Source: Bosea sp. AS-1 (lineage in GTDB: Bacteria > Pseudomonadota > Alphaproteobacteria > Rhizobiales > Beijerinckiaceae). From it: DNA of 64,000 nucleotides. The position numbers and the translations under genes are program-made. Location of the stretch: positions 3,940,501 through 4,004,500 of the forward strand of contig NZ_CP022372.1 of the NCBI RefSeq assembly GCF_002220095.1, in the 5' to 3' direction. Numbering within the stretch: position 1 is the first letter of the stretch; the number at the start of each line of letters is the position of its first letter. The notes beneath the pieces were generated by a model that saw only the letters and a program-made list of their open reading frames with translations, did no database searches and was not told the origin of the DNA. Shown piece after piece: positions 41,674 to 52,017 of this stretch.

Positions 41674-43052
41674 GAACCGAGAGCTTGCAAAATGCGGGCC
41701 CAGGAGCGCTGGCCCTTATGGAAGGAAGAGAGGTCGTACTTCTCGTTCGGCGAATGGACGCGGTCATCGTCGAGGCCGAAACCAACGAAGAGCGTGTCGA
41801 TGCCGAGCGTGCGTTTGAAATCGCCGCCGACGGGGATCGAGCCGCCGCTACCGATCGAGACGACGCGCCCGCCCCATTCGTCGGCGAGCGCCTTGCGCGC
41901 CTTCTGGAGCACGGGCGAATCCGGCGGCACGGCCAGCGCCGGCGAGCCGGAATGGCTGATGAACTCGGCCGTCACGTCGTCAGGCAGGCGGTCGCGGACG
42001 AACTGGTGGAATGCGGCAGCAATTTTTGCAGGATCCTGGTCACCAACGAGACGGAAGGAGACCTTTGCCGAAGCTTGGCCCGGAATGACCGTCTTGCTGC
42101 CCTCGCCCGTATAACCGCCCCAGATGCCGTTGACGTCGCAGGTCGGGCGGGACTGGATCTGCTCGATCAGCATGCGCCCCTTTTCGCCGATCGAATGCTT
42201 CAGCCCGATCTGGCCGAGGAAATCCTTCTCGGTGAGATTGAGATCGGCCCACTCCGCCTTCTGGGCGTTGGTCGGCTCATGCACGCCGTCATAGAAGCCG
42301 GGAACGGTGATGCGCCCGGTCTCGTCATGAAGTTCGCCGAGGATTTTCGCGAGGATATGGATCGGGTTTGCCGCGGCGCCACCGAAGAGACCCGAATGCA
42401 GGTCGCGATCGGCCGCGGTCAGCGTCACCTCCTGATAGACCATGCCGCGCAAGGTCGAGGTGATCAGCGGCGTCTCGCGGTCCCACATGCCGGTGTCGCA
42501 AATCAGCGCGTAGTCGGCCTTCAACTCGGCGGCGTTGGCCCTGATATAGGCCGGCAGGTTGACCGAGCCCGACTCCTCCTCGCCCTCGACCAAGATCGTC
42601 AGACCGATCGGCAGGTCGCCGGTCTCGGCCAGCGTCGCACGCACGGCCTCGATGAAGGTCATCACCTGGCCCTTGTCGTCGCAGGCGCCGCGAGCCGAAA
42701 TGACCTTGCGGCCCGGCTCGATCTCACGGACGACCGGCTTGAACGGCTCGGTGTCCCAGAGGTTCAGCGGATCGACCGGCTGCACATCGTAATGCCCGTA
42801 GAACAGCGCGTGGGGCGCGCCGGGTTTCGGCCGATGCGCCAGGACGACGGGATGGCCGCCGGTCTCGCGCAGTTCGGCCTTGAATCCGAGGTTTTCGAGA
42901 TCGGCGCGGAGCCATTCGGCGGCGGCCCGCGTTTGGGTGTTGAAAGCCGGATCGGTGCCGACCGACGGGATCTCGAGCCAGGAGGACAGGCGATCGAGCG
43001 ACGCGTCGAGCCCGGCATCGAGACGGGCGAGAATAGCGGGAAGCTGGGACAT
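41670..43052 (-). CDS. M20 family dipeptidase
   Basis: A ~460-residue di-zinc metallopeptidase of the ArgE/DapE/CNDP-like group. Metal-site signatures are [12 protein letters not shown] (His and Asp ligands) and EGEEESGS (catalytic and ligand Glu), with GACDDKGQ between them, then a lid domain and the C-terminal [19 protein letters not shown] chose [14 protein letters not shown] at 43052 because relatives begin there; ATG codons at 43088 and 43061 are also in frame and no ribosome site decides. It acts in the cytoplasm on small peptides. It leads a two-gene unit with the LOG gene. Confidence 0.92.
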   Translation of the reverse strand: MSQLPAILARLDAGLDASLDRLSSWLEIPSVGTDPAFNTQTRAAAEWLRADLENLGFKAELRETGGHPVVLAHRPKPGAPHALFYGHYDVQPVDPLNLWDTEPFKPVVREIEPGRKVISARGACDDKGQVMTFIEAVRATLAETGDLPIGLTILVEGEEESGSVNLPAYIRANAAELKADYALICDTGMWDRETPLITSTLRGMVYQEVTLTAADRDLHSGLFGGAAANPIHILAKILGELHDETGRITVPGFYDGVHEPTNAQKAEWADLNLTEKDFLGQIGLKHSIGEKGRMLIEQIQSRPTCDVNGIWGGYTGEGSKTVIPGQASAKVSFRLVGDQDPAKIAAAFHQFVRDRLPDDVTAEFISHSGSPALAVPPDSPVLQKARKALADEWGGRVVSIGSGGSIPVGGDFKRTLGIDTLFVGFGLDDDRVHSPNEKYDLSSFHKGQRSWARILQALGS

Positions 43053-43177
43053 GGCGGCCATCGGATGCGATTCAGATGACGGCATCATGGCAAGGCTCGC
43101 GCCGGGCGTCAGCCCACAATCGCGCATTGCCGCCCGGCCACTTCGCAAATCTTAATTGAAAACGCTTCGCAACTGCA

Positions 43178-43225
43178 TTGACACGCAGCCGGAGCGCCTT
43201 TACGTCTTATTGCAAACAAGTTGCA
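43178..43225 (+). promoter_or_regulatory. candidate mntH promoter and metalloregulator operator
   Basis: A perfect -35 TTGACA (43178-43183) with a weak -10 TACGTC 17 bases on (43201-43206) is followed by an inverted repeat TGCAA-N5-TTGCA at 43211-43225, 13 bases before the ATG. The repeat would cover the transcription start, fitting repression by Mur/Fur-type manganese regulation known for rhizobial mntH genes. The site assignment is inference. Confidence 0.5.
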
Positions 43226-43238
43226 GCAAGGTCGGATC

Positions 43239-44582
43239 ATGTCGCAAAGCGCCCCGGAATCCTCCTCGATCTGGCTCCGATCGCGCGGCGAGCCCTCGCT
43301 CGCCGATGTCTTCCGCTCGGTTTCGGTCGCGCCCTCCTCCTCGTCCTGGCGGAAATTCCTGACCTTCCTCGGACCAGGCTACCTCGTGGCCGTCGGCTAT
43401 ATGGATCCGGGCAACTGGGCGACCTCGCTCGCGGGCGGTGCCCAGTTCGGTTACACGCTCCTGGTCGTCGCGCTCGTCTCCAACATCATGGCCGTCGTCC
43501 TGCAGTCGCTCTGCGCTAGGCTCGCGGTCGCCACGGGTCGCGACCTCGCACAGGCCTGCCGCGACGCCTATCCGCCCTATATGGCCTGGCCGCTGTGGCT
43601 GCTGGCGGAGCTGGCGATCTGCGCCACCGACCTCGCGGAGGTGATCGGCACCGCCATCGGTCTCAATCTGCTCTTCGGCATTCCGCTCGAAATCGGCGTG
43701 CTGATCACCGGCCTGGACGTCTTCATCATTCTCTGGCTGCAGACGAAGGGTTTCCGCTGGGTCGAGGCCTTCATCATCACCCTGCTCGGCGTGATCGCGC
43801 TCTGCTTTGCGGTCCAGATCGCAATGGCCGATCCCAACTGGGGCGAGGTCATCCGCGGCTTCGCGCCGACCACGGAGATCGTGACCAATCCCAACATGCT
43901 CTACATCGCGCTCGGCATCATCGGCGCCACAGTGATGCCGCATAATCTCTACCTGCACTCCGGCATCGTGCAGACCCGCGCCTATGGCCACACCCTGCCG
44001 GAGAAGCGCGAGGCGCTGAAATACGCGACGCTCGACTCGACCGTCGCGCTGACCTTCGCGCTGCTGATCAACGCCTCGATCCTGATCCTCGCCGCCGCCA
44101 CCTTCCATAAGGCCGGGCATCATGACGTCGCCGAGCTCGGCAAGGCGCAGGAACTGCTCCAGCCCCTGCTGGGTGCCTCGATCGCGCCCTCGCTCTTCGC
44201 GATCGCCCTGCTCTGCTGCGGCCTGAACTCCACAGTGACGGCGACGATGGCCGGCCAGATCGTGATGGAAGGCTTCCTGCGCCTGCGTCTCGCCGCCTGG
44301 CTGAGGCGGCTCGTGACCCGCCTCGTCGCCATCGTGCCGGCGATCGCCGTGACGCTGATCTATGGCGAGGGGCAGACGGCGAAGCTGCTGATCCTGAGTC
44401 AGGTGGTGCTCAGCCTGCAGCTTCCGTTCGCGGTGGTGCCGCTGGTCATGCTCACCGCCTCGAAGGCCAAGATGGGCGAGCTGGTGGCGCCGCGCTGGCT
44501 GACGGTGGTCGCCGCCGTGATCGCGGCGATCATCATCGTGCTGAACCTGAAGCTGATCTTCGACGTCGCGACGGGGGCGTGA
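43239..44582 (+). CDS. mntH: Nramp-family Mn2+/H+ transporter
   Basis: A 447-residue inner-membrane importer of manganese, possibly also ferrous iron. The TM1 metal motif [10 protein letters not shown] (D56, N59) and the TM6 motif [10 protein letters not shown] (M233, H235) are intact, with 11 predicted helices. The cytoplasmic N-terminus is Ser-rich. ATG at 43239 begins MSQSAPESS; an upstream in-frame TTG at 43221 lies inside the operator. It converges with the HerA-like gene with 21 bases between. Confidence 0.95.
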   Translation: MSQSAPESSSIWLRSRGEPSLADVFRSVSVAPSSSSWRKFLTFLGPGYLVAVGYMDPGNWATSLAGGAQFGYTLLVVALVSNIMAVVLQSLCARLAVATGRDLAQACRDAYPPYMAWPLWLLAELAICATDLAEVIGTAIGLNLLFGIPLEIGVLITGLDVFIILWLQTKGFRWVEAFIITLLGVIALCFAVQIAMADPNWGEVIRGFAPTTEIVTNPNMLYIALGIIGATVMPHNLYLHSGIVQTRAYGHTLPEKREALKYATLDSTVALTFALLINASILILAAATFHKAGHHDVAELGKAQELLQPLLGASIAPSLFAIALLCCGLNSTVTATMAGQIVMEGFLRLRLAAWLRRLVTRLVAIVPAIAVTLIYGEGQTAKLLILSQVVLSLQLPFAVVPLVMLTASKAKMGELVAPRWLTVVAAVIAAIIIVLNLKLIFDVATGA

Positions 44583-44603
44583 GCCCCTGCCGCGTGACCG
44601 AAC

Positions 44604-46142
44604 TCAGCGCTTCCCGGACATCGAACCGAGAATGCCGCGCAGGATCGCGTTGCCGACCTGCCGGCCAATCGAGGTGGCAGCCGAGCGGGCCGCCGAGGTG
44701 ATGACCTTCTCCGCCATGCTCTGCGGCAGCGGGCCGCCGCGCGATCCCGGGCCGGTCTTCGGCCGCTGCTGCGGCGCTCCGCCACCAAGCCAGCCGCCGA
44801 TGGTATCGAGGATGCCGCCGCCTCCCTCCGCCGAGGCCTCGACCGCCGAGCCGTCGGCATTCAACCCCTTGCGCTTCATCAGCACCTCATAGGCCGACTC
44901 GCGGTCGACCATCGTCTCGTACTTGCCCTTTTCAGGAGACGCGTTGATCGCCTGCTGGCGCTCCTGCGGCGTGCAGGGGCCAACCTGCGCCATCGGCGGA
45001 GCGATCAGGGTCCGCTCCACCATCTCGGGCGAGCCCTTGCCTTCCAGCATCGAGACCAGTGCCTCGCCGACCGCAAGCTGGGTAATCGCCTGCTCGGTGT
45101 TGATCTTGGGGTTCTGGCGGAAGGTCTCGGCGGCGGCGCGCACGGCCTTCTGGTCACGCGGCGTGAAGGCGCGCAGCGCGTGCTGGACGCGGTTGCCGAG
45201 CTGGGCGAGGACCGTGTCGGGAATATCGAGTGGGTTCTGCGTGACGAAGTAGACGCCGACGCCCTTCGAACGGATCAGGCGCACCACTTGCTCGACCGCC
45301 GTCAGCAGCGCCTTGGGCGCGCCGTTGAAGAGCAGATGCGCCTCGTCGAAGAAGAAGACGAGCTTGGGCTTGTCGAGGTCGCCGACCTCGGGAAGCTGCT
45401 CGAACAGCTCCGAGAGAAGCCAGAGCAGGAAGGTCGCGTAGAGCCGCGGATTGTTCATCAGCTTGTCGGCGGCGAGGATGTTGACGACGCCGCGGCCGTC
45501 GCGATCCGTCTTCATCAGATCGGCGATCTCGAGCGCCGGCTCGCCGAAGAACAGGTCGCCCTTCTGGTTTTCCAGCACCAGCAGCGCGCGCTGGATCGTG
45601 CCGACGGTCGCCGCGCTGACGTTGCCGTATTTCGTCGTCAGATCGGAGGCATTCTCGGCGATGAAGGTCAGGATCGCGCGCAGATCCTTGAGATCGAGCA
45701 GCAGAAGCTTCTGCTCATCCGCGATGCGGAACGCGATGTTGAGCACGCCCTCGGCCGTATCGTTGAGGTCGAGCAGCCGCGACAGCAGGAGCGGCCCCAT
45801 CTCGGAGATGGTGGCGCGAACCGGATGGCCCTGCTCGCCGAACACGTCCCAGAACACGGTGGTGAACTGGTCGGGCTCGTATTTGAGGCCGAGTTCCTTG
45901 GCCCGGTTGACGAAGGCGGGCTTGCCGTCGCCCGGCGCGACGATACCGGAGAGGTCGCCCTTGATGTCGGCGGCGAAGACCGGCACGCCATTCCGGGCAA
46001 AACCTTCCGCCATGACCTGCAGGGTCACGGTCTTGCCGGTGCCGGTCGCGCCCGTCACCAGCCCGTGGCGGTTGGCCAGTTTCAGCAGGAGATTCTCCGG
46101 CTTGCCGCTCTTGCCGATCAGAATCGTACCGTCATCCGCCAT
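44604..46142 (-). CDS. HerA-like ATPase, DUF853 (YjgR family)
   Basis: A 512-residue P-loop ATPase of the FtsK/HerA superfamily. It begins with the nucleotide-binding region HGLVTGATGTGKTVTLQV (Walker A 31-38), has Walker B in LVFFFDEAHLLFNG, and the conserved GVYFVTQNPLDIPDTVLAQLGNR is split across the arginine-finger region. A Gly/Ala-rich C-terminal tail (IGGWLGGGAPQQRPKTG) ends in a basic helix. Function in the family is not settled; DNA or nucleoprotein pumping is assumed. It is a single-gene unit. Confidence 0.92.
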   Translation of the reverse strand: MADDGTILIGKSGKPENLLLKLANRHGLVTGATGTGKTVTLQVMAEGFARNGVPVFAADIKGDLSGIVAPGDGKPAFVNRAKELGLKYEPDQFTTVFWDVFGEQGHPVRATISEMGPLLLSRLLDLNDTAEGVLNIAFRIADEQKLLLLDLKDLRAILTFIAENASDLTTKYGNVSAATVGTIQRALLVLENQKGDLFFGEPALEIADLMKTDRDGRGVVNILAADKLMNNPRLYATFLLWLLSELFEQLPEVGDLDKPKLVFFFDEAHLLFNGAPKALLTAVEQVVRLIRSKGVGVYFVTQNPLDIPDTVLAQLGNRVQHALRAFTPRDQKAVRAAAETFRQNPKINTEQAITQLAVGEALVSMLEGKGSPEMVERTLIAPPMAQVGPCTPQERQQAINASPEKGKYETMVDRESAYEVLMKRKGLNADGSAVEASAEGGGGILDTIGGWLGGGAPQQRPKTGPGSRGGPLPQSMAEKVITSAARSAATSIGRQVGNAILRGILGSMSGKR

Positions 46143-46208
46143 CGCATCCGCCTATCGGGTTCTGAATTGTCACAGCTAGGATGTAACCAAACGCCGCAGA
46201 GGGCGGAA

Positions 46209-46247
46209 GCCCGGATCATCGGGCCAAATCGTCCCGATGATCCGGGC
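46209..46247. repeat. perfect 15-bp intergenic inverted repeat
   Basis: Arms GCCCGGATCATCGGG (46209-46223) and CCCGATGATCCGGGC (46233-46247) with a 9-base loop lie in the divergent gap between the HerA-like gene and the next plus-strand gene. A terminator is not expected between divergent genes. TGGTTTT follows on the plus strand. It may be a mobile palindrome or a binding site. Confidence 0.6.
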
Positions 46248-46257
46248 CTCTGGTTTT

Positions 46258-46304
46258 GCATCGGGTTTTTCCGAAAACCGCGCTCCACGTTTCGGCCCCG
46301 ATGC
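46258..46304. repeat. degenerate intergenic palindromic repeat, copy A
   Basis: Outer arms GCATCGGG (46258-46265) and CCCGATGC (46297-46304) enclose CCGAAA/TTTCGG (46271-46276 and 46290-46295). Its order of motifs matches the element at 3484-3530, and resembles a palindrome family that I recall as common between rhizobial genes. Confidence 0.5.
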
Positions 46305-46389
46305 CGGGACGGTTGGAAAGAGATCGTAAATATGTAAACTATTTTTCGGAAGGCTTCGTGACGAAGCCGTTGGCGAGGGGTTCGAGACC

Positions 46390-46776
46390 ATGGAAGAATT
46401 GCTTACGCGCGTCGCTGCGGCGGCCGGCATCGACGAGGGCCTTGCCCGCAAGGCGGTCGGCATCATCCTCGCCTTCCTGCAGAAGGAAGGCCCGGCCACT
46501 GAGATCAGCCAGCTCATGGCAGCGCTGCCGGGCGCGCAGGAGCTTGCCGATGCCGAGGGCGGCGCCAAGGGCGGCATGCTCGGCGCGATCGGCGGCCTGA
46601 TGGGTGGTGGCGGCGGCGTCATGGCGCTCGGCGGCCAGCTGATGGGGGCCGGCCTCTCGATGCCGCAGATCCAATCCGTCTCGAAGGAAATGTTCGCCGT
46701 CGGCCGCGAAAAGGCCGGAGAGGACGCGATGGGCGCGATCGTCGGCGCGATTCCGGGCCTCGGACAGTTCGTCTGA
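46390..46776 (+). CDS. small Gly-rich helical protein, DUF2267/DUF2780-like
   Basis: A 128-residue protein without signal peptide or cysteine. The first ~40 residues form an alpha-helical module (MEELLTRVAAAAGIDEGLAR then AVGIILAFLQKEG) like DUF2267/DUF2780 proteins. The middle is very Gly/Met-rich (GGMLGAIGGLMGGGGGVMAL), and the end is another helical segment with VGAIPGLGQFV. Function is unknown. A strong terminator follows at once, so it is monocistronic. Confidence 0.8.
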   Translation: MEELLTRVAAAAGIDEGLARKAVGIILAFLQKEGPATEISQLMAALPGAQELADAEGGAKGGMLGAIGGLMGGGGGVMALGGQLMGAGLSMPQIQSVSKEMFAVGREKAGEDAMGAIVGAIPGLGQFV

Positions 46777-46806
46777 GCCAGCGACGGCACCATCAGAGCT
46801 TCTGAA

Positions 46807-46838
46807 ACACCGCCTCCGGGCGGTGTTTTTGTTTTTTG
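46807..46838 (+). terminator. intrinsic terminator after the DUF2267-like gene
   Basis: An 8-bp stem ACACCGCC/GGCGGTGT (46807-46814 with 46819-46826, loop TCCG) is followed by TTTTTGTTTTTT. It lies 31 bases after the stop codon and upstream of mutA. Confidence 0.93.
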
Positions 46839-46953
46839 GCCAAGCCAATCCCGCGTTTGCGCACCGGGCGTGCGACAAAGTAGGGATGGTCGTGCGCGTG
46901 CGCTCATGGCAATCAGCCTGTCGTCGCGGCACATTGTGCGGAAAGGAGCCTCG

Positions 46954-48930
46954 GTGCGCATGAACACGGCTGCCCCATCCGACCTTCCCTATCTCGACGC
47001 CTTTCCGGCGCCGTCGCACGAAGCGTGGCGTGCCGCCGTCGACAAGGTATTGAAGGGCGCCGATTTCGAGAAGAAGCTGGTCGGGCGCAGCGTCGACGGC
47101 ATCCGCATCGAGCCGCTCTACGATGCGGCTTCTGGCGCGCGCGCCTTCCGGGCGCAGGCCGGACGATGGCATGTCGCGTCGCGCCTCGACCATCCGCAGG
47201 CGGACGAAGCCCAGGCTCTCGCCATGGCCGACCTCGAAGGCGGTGCCGAGATGCTGACGCTCGCCTTCGCCGGTGCCCGCGCCGCGCGCAGCTACGGTCT
47301 CGTCGCCGATGACGTCGCGACGCTCGATCGCGCACTCGACGGCGTGATGCTCGACCTGATCCGGCTGCGTCTCGATCCCGCGCCGCAAGGCCGCGTCAAT
47401 GCGCTCATGGTCGCCGCCCTCGTCGAAAAGCGCGGCCATGCACCGAGCGAACTCTCGATCGAATTCGGGCTCGATCCGATCGGCGTTCTCGCCAGCCACG
47501 GCTCGCTCGCCGCGCCCTGGCCGGAGCTCGGCCGCCGCCTGGCAGCCGTGATCGCGGCGCTGAAGCAGCGCGGCTTCAAGGGGCCCTTCATCACGGTCGA
47601 CACCCGGCCCTATCATGAGGCCGGCGCCAGCGAGGCCCAGGAACTCGGTGCCGCGCTGGCGACGGCCGTCGCCTATCTGCGCGCCCTGGAGGCCCAGGGG
47701 CTGTCGCTGGCCGAGGCGCGCGACGCCATCGCCTTCACGCTCGTCGCCGACACCGACGAGTTCCTGACCGTGGCGAAGCTGCGCGCCGCCCGCCTGCTCT
47801 GGAACCGGGTGCAGCAGGCCTGCGGGCTGACACCGAAGCCCGCGACGATCCATGTCGAGACCGCCTGGCGCGGCCTGACCAGGCGCGACCCTCACGTCAA
47901 TCTGCTGCGCGGCACCATCGCCGCCTTCTCCGCAGGGGTCGGCGGGGCCGATTCGCTGACCGTCCTGCCCTTCACCGCGGCGCTCGGCCTGCCCGATGCC
48001 TTTGCACGGCGCGTCGCGCGCAACACCCAGCTCATCCTGCTAGAAGAATCCAATCTCTGGCGTGTCGCCGATCCGGCCGCCGGCGCCGGCGGTTTCGAGG
48101 CGTTGACGCAGGCGCTGTGCGAACAGGGCTGGAGCCGCTTCCAGGATCTGGAGCGCGAGCGTACTGACGATCAGCAAGGCATGCTCGCCGGCCTCATCAA
48201 TGGGCATGTCCAGCAGGGGCTCGCGCGTGAGCGCGTGGCCAGCGCCAAGGCGGTCGCGACCCGACGCATCCCGATCACGGGTACGAGCGAGTTCCCGAAT
48301 ATTCGCGAGAATGCGGTTTCCGTGCTGGAGGTCGCGCCGGTGCGGAAAAGCCCCGGTCAACTGGGCAGCACGGTCGCGCGCAATCCTGGCGAGATCGTCA
48401 AAGCCCTTCTCGGCGGCTTGAACCGCTCCGAGGCACTGATTCCGCCGCATGACGGCCTTGCCATCGACGCCCTGCCCTCGCACCGGCTCGCGGAACCGTT
48501 CGAAGCCCTCCGCGACAAGGCTGACGCCTTGCCGCAACGCCCGACCGTCTTCCTGGCGACGCTCGGCAATATCGCCGATTTCACGGCGCGCGCCGGCTTT
48601 GCACGCAATCTGTTCGAGGCTGGCGGCCTGGCCGCACCCAGCGGCGACGGCTTCGCCCAGAACGGAGCCACCGATCTCGACGCGCTGGTCGGCGCTTTTC
48701 GGCAATCAGGCGCGAAGCTCGCTTGCCTGTGCGGCTCCGACACCGCCTATGTCGATGAAGGCGCGGCGGCAGCCGAGGCGTTGACCAAGGCCGGTGCGAC
48801 CGTCTGGCTCGCTGGGCGGCCTGGCGAGATCGAGGCGACATTGAACAAGGCAGGCGTCTCCTCGTTCATCTTCGTGGGCTGCGACGTCGTCGAAACGCTC
48901 GAGCGCGCGCAGGCCATTGTGAGCGCCTGA
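46954..48930 (+). CDS. mutA: methylmalonyl-CoA mutase small (beta) subunit
   Basis: A ~658-residue non-catalytic partner of ScpA/MutB in B12-dependent conversion of methylmalonyl-CoA to succinyl-CoA. It has the mutase barrel ([20 protein letters not shown] at the start; [20 protein letters not shown]) and a degenerate C-terminal B12 fold without the DxHxxG motif, as usual for beta subunits. GTG at 46954 has AGGAG at 5 bases; an ATG two codons later (46960) is the alternative. It heads an operon with thiD and scpA, with gaps of 13 and 16 bases. Confidence 0.93.
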   Translation: MRMNTAAPSDLPYLDAFPAPSHEAWRAAVDKVLKGADFEKKLVGRSVDGIRIEPLYDAASGARAFRAQAGRWHVASRLDHPQADEAQALAMADLEGGAEMLTLAFAGARAARSYGLVADDVATLDRALDGVMLDLIRLRLDPAPQGRVNALMVAALVEKRGHAPSELSIEFGLDPIGVLASHGSLAAPWPELGRRLAAVIAALKQRGFKGPFITVDTRPYHEAGASEAQELGAALATAVAYLRALEAQGLSLAEARDAIAFTLVADTDEFLTVAKLRAARLLWNRVQQACGLTPKPATIHVETAWRGLTRRDPHVNLLRGTIAAFSAGVGGADSLTVLPFTAALGLPDAFARRVARNTQLILLEESNLWRVADPAAGAGGFEALTQALCEQGWSRFQDLERERTDDQQGMLAGLINGHVQQGLARERVASAKAVATRRIPITGTSEFPNIRENAVSVLEVAPVRKSPGQLGSTVARNPGEIVKALLGGLNRSEALIPPHDGLAIDALPSHRLAEPFEALRDKADALPQRPTVFLATLGNIADFTARAGFARNLFEAGGLAAPSGDGFAQNGATDLDALVGAFRQSGAKLACLCGSDTAYVDEGAAAAEALTKAGATVWLAGRPGEIEATLNKAGVSSFIFVGCDVVETLERAQAIVSA

Positions 48931-48943
48931 CCGGAGACATGCA

Positions 48944-49762
48944 GTGACCGCCATCGCCCTCACCATTGCCGGCTCGGATTCCAGCGGCGGCGCCGGCATC
49001 CAGGCCGATCTCAAGACCTTCGCGGCGCATCAGGTCTACGGTGCGAGCGTCATCGTCGCGCTGACGGCGCAGAACACGCAAGGCGTCAGCGCGATCCATG
49101 CCGTGCCGCGCGATTTCGTCGCCAAGCAGATGAATGCCGTGTTCGAGGATCTCGACGTCGGCGCGGTCAAGATCGGCATGCTGGCGACCGCGGAGCTGAT
49201 CGAGACAGTTGCGGCAGGCCTCAAGAAGCATGGTGCGAAGAATGTCGTCCTCGATCCAGTGATGATCGCCGCGTCCGGAGCGCGCCTCCTCGAAGCCTCT
49301 GCGGTGGAAGCGATCCGCAAGCATCTGTTCCCGCTTGCCACGCTGATCACGCCGAACCTGCCGGAAGCTGCCGCCCTGCTCGGCTCCAGCGTCGCCGAGA
49401 CCGACGAGGCGGTCGAGGAGCAGGCGGACAGGCTTACGGCACTCGGCGCCGCCAATGTCCTGATCAAGGGTGGCCATGGCGGCGGCGATGTCAGCAGCGA
49501 CCTGCTGCGGTTGGTCGGCGGCACGCGCCAGCGCTTCAACGCGCCGCGCATCGAGACCCGCAACACCCACGGCACCGGCTGCACCCTGTCCTCGGCGATC
49601 GCGGCGAACCTCGCCAAGGGGCAGCCCCTGCCGGAGGCGATCGGCAACGCCAAGAGCTATATTTCGGCCGCTATCGCCGCAGCCGATCAGGTTGCGGTTG
49701 GCCATGGCCACGGACCGGTGCATCATTTCCACCATTGGTGGGGCAAGGATTTGCGCCCATGA
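48944..49762 (+). CDS. thiD: hydroxymethylpyrimidine/phosphomethylpyrimidine kinase
   Basis: A 272-residue ribokinase-fold kinase that phosphorylates HMP and HMP-P for thiamine synthesis. It begins [20 protein letters not shown], the ThiD substrate loop, has GAVKIGML, and the anion hole/catalytic region [18 protein letters not shown]. It uses a GTG start at 48944 with CGGAGA upstream. Its place between the two mutase subunit genes is unusual; no other thiamine gene is present. The C-terminal [13 protein letters not shown] is His-rich. Confidence 0.95.
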   Translation: MTAIALTIAGSDSSGGAGIQADLKTFAAHQVYGASVIVALTAQNTQGVSAIHAVPRDFVAKQMNAVFEDLDVGAVKIGMLATAELIETVAAGLKKHGAKNVVLDPVMIAASGARLLEASAVEAIRKHLFPLATLITPNLPEAAALLGSSVAETDEAVEEQADRLTALGAANVLIKGGHGGGDVSSDLLRLVGGTRQRFNAPRIETRNTHGTGCTLSSAIAANLAKGQPLPEAIGNAKSYISAAIAAADQVAVGHGHGPVHHFHHWWGKDLRP

Positions 49763-49778
49763 CCGACGGGAGACAGCC

Positions 49779-51941
49779 ATGACCGCGATCCCGGATTTCA
49801 CGAAGCTCGCCTTCTCCGGCGGCAAGGCGCCTGCTCAGGCATTGCCGGCCAGTGAGACCTGGCTGACGCCGGAGGATATCCCGGTGAAGCCGGCCTATGG
49901 GCCGGAAGACCGCGCCGGCCTGCCCTTCGTCGGGACGCTGCCCGGCATCGCGCCCTATCTGCGTGGCCCCTATCCGACGATGTACGTCAACCAGCCCTGG
50001 ACGATCCGGCAATATGCCGGCTTCTCCACGGCCGAGGATTCCAACGCCTTCTACCGGCGCAATCTTGCCGCCGGTCAGAAGGGGCTCTCGGTCGCCTTCG
50101 ATCTCGCCACCCATCGCGGCTACGATTCCGACCATCCGCGCGTCGCCGGCGATGTCGGCATGGCCGGCGTCGCGATCGACTCGATCTACGACATGCGCAC
50201 GCTGTTCTCCGGCATCCCGCTCGACCAGATGAGCGTGTCGATGACGATGAACGGCGCCGTTCTGCCGGTGCTGGCGCTCTACATCGTCGCAGCGGAAGAA
50301 CAGGGCGTGCCACAGGCGAAGCTCTCGGGGACCATCCAGAACGACATCCTCAAGGAGTTCATGGTCCGCAATACCTATATCTACCCGCCCTCGCCCTCGA
50401 TGCGGATCATCGGCGACATCTTCGCCTTCACCTCGGCGAACATGCCGAAGTTCAATTCGATCTCGATCTCCGGCTATCACATGCAGGAGGCCGGAGCGAC
50501 GCAGGACCTCGAGCTCGGCTACACGCTCGCCGACGGCGTCGAATACATCCGCGCCGGCCAGCAGGCGGGCCTCAGCGTCGACGTCTTCGCGCCGCGGCTC
50601 TCCTTCTTCTGGGCGATCGGCATGAACTTCTTCATGGAAGTCGCCAAGATGCGCGCCGCCCGGCTGCTCTGGGCCAAGCTCGTCAAGGATTTCGGTGCGC
50701 AGAACGAAAAGTCCCTGCCGTTGCGTACCCACAGCCAGACCTCGGGCTGGTCGCTGACGGCGCAGGACGTGTTCAGCAACGTGCCGCGTACGATGATCGA
50801 GGCGATGGCGGCGACGCAGGGGCACACCCAGTCGCTGCACACCAACGCCCTCGACGAGGCGCTGGCGCTGCCGACCGACTTCTCCGCCCGCATCGCCCGC
50901 AACACCCAGATCCTGCTGCAGCAGGAGAGCGGCACGACCCGGATCATCGACCCCTGGGGCGGCTCCTACTATGTCGAGCGCCTGACGGCGGAATTGGCCG
51001 AAAAGGCCTGGGGCCATATCCAGGAGGTCGAGAAGCTCGGCGGCATGGCCAAGGCGATCGAGGCCGGCATCCCGAAGCTGCGCATCGAGGAGGCCGCGGC
51101 GAAGACGCAGGCGCGGATCGACGCGGGCCAGCAGGCGATCATCGGCGTCAATTGCTACAAGCCCGACAATGAAGCGGCCATCGAGGTGCTGAAGGTCGAC
51201 AACGCCGCCGTGCGCGCCCAGCAGCTCGACAAGCTGAAGCGCCTCAAGGCCGAGCGGAACGAGACCGAGGTCGAGGCCGCGCTGACAGCGCTCACCAACG
51301 GTGCCGCCGGCAACGGCAACCTGCTCGACCTCGCGGTGAAGGCCGCGCGTGCCAAGGCCACGGTCGGCGAGATCTCGATGGCGATGGAGAAGGTCTTCGG
51401 GCGTCACAGGGCCGAGATCAAGGCGATCTCGGGGGTGTACAAGCGGGAGGTCGGCGAGATGAACCCAGCCGTCACGCGCGTCCAGATCATGTGCCAGGAC
51501 TTCGAGGAGGCGGATGGACGCCGCCCGCGCATCCTCGTCGCCAAGATGGGGCAGGACGGGCACGACCGCGGCCAGAAGGTCATCGCCTCGGCCTTCGCCG
51601 ATCTCGGCTTCGACGTCGATATCGGGCCGCTTTTCGCGACGCCGGACGAGGCGGCGCGGCAGGCGGTCGAGAACGACGTCCATATCGTCGGCGTCTCGTC
51701 GCTCGCGGCAGGCCATCTGACGCTGGTGCCGGAGCTGAAGGCTGCGCTCGCCAGGGCCGGCCGGCCTGACATCATGATCGTGGTCGGCGGCGTCATTCCA
51801 CCGCAGGATTTCGACACGCTAATCGCAGCCGGCGCCTCGGCGATCTTCCCGCCCGGCACCGTCATCGCCGATGCGGCCGAGAAACTGCTGCAGGAGCTCA
51901 ACGAGCGCCTCGGCTACGTCCAGCGTACGGCGGCCGAATAG
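49779..51941 (+). CDS. scpA: methylmalonyl-CoA mutase large (alpha) subunit
   Basis: A 720-residue catalytic subunit. The N-terminal barrel has the start [20 protein letters not shown] and [19 protein letters not shown]. The C-terminal B12 domain carries the lower-axial-ligand motif DGHDRG with H595, followed by [13 protein letters not shown] and GGVIPPQD. Length is the family norm. ATG at 49779 follows GGGAG. It forms the heterodimer with MutA and needs MeaB for protection. Confidence 0.96.
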   Translation: MTAIPDFTKLAFSGGKAPAQALPASETWLTPEDIPVKPAYGPEDRAGLPFVGTLPGIAPYLRGPYPTMYVNQPWTIRQYAGFSTAEDSNAFYRRNLAAGQKGLSVAFDLATHRGYDSDHPRVAGDVGMAGVAIDSIYDMRTLFSGIPLDQMSVSMTMNGAVLPVLALYIVAAEEQGVPQAKLSGTIQNDILKEFMVRNTYIYPPSPSMRIIGDIFAFTSANMPKFNSISISGYHMQEAGATQDLELGYTLADGVEYIRAGQQAGLSVDVFAPRLSFFWAIGMNFFMEVAKMRAARLLWAKLVKDFGAQNEKSLPLRTHSQTSGWSLTAQDVFSNVPRTMIEAMAATQGHTQSLHTNALDEALALPTDFSARIARNTQILLQQESGTTRIIDPWGGSYYVERLTAELAEKAWGHIQEVEKLGGMAKAIEAGIPKLRIEEAAAKTQARIDAGQQAIIGVNCYKPDNEAAIEVLKVDNAAVRAQQLDKLKRLKAERNETEVEAALTALTNGAAGNGNLLDLAVKAARAKATVGEISMAMEKVFGRHRAEIKAISGVYKREVGEMNPAVTRVQIMCQDFEEADGRRPRILVAKMGQDGHDRGQKVIASAFADLGFDVDIGPLFATPDEAARQAVENDVHIVGVSSLAAGHLTLVPELKAALARAGRPDIMIVVGGVIPPQDFDTLIAAGASAIFPPGTVIADAAEKLLQELNERLGYVQRTAAE

Positions 51942-51951
51942 AGGCTAATTC

Positions 51952-51990
51952 AAAAAGAAAGGCGGGCGCTGCCCGAAGGCCGCGCCCGCC
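51952..51990 (-). terminator. intrinsic terminator after the small Tyr/Gly-rich gene
   Basis: Read on the minus strand, the stem GGCGGGCGC/GCGCCCGCC (51990-51982 with 51969-51961) is followed by TTTCTTTTT. It lies 27 bases after the stop of the small minus-strand gene and 10 bases past the scpA stop on the other strand, where it lacks a T-run. Confidence 0.85.
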
Positions 51991-52017
51991 CCATGATTAC
52001 GACCAGCGTGGCGACAC

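Noticed and set aside
46954..48930. Loss of the B12 axial His motif in MutA as a damaging mutation
   Set aside because: Beta subunits of heterodimeric mutases normally have a degenerate B12 domain; the catalytic motif is intact in ScpA.
49671..51716. A 681-codon minus-strand frame opposite scpA
   Set aside because: It is antisense to the catalytic mutase subunit with its DGHDRG motif; third-position GC bias explains the open antisense frame.
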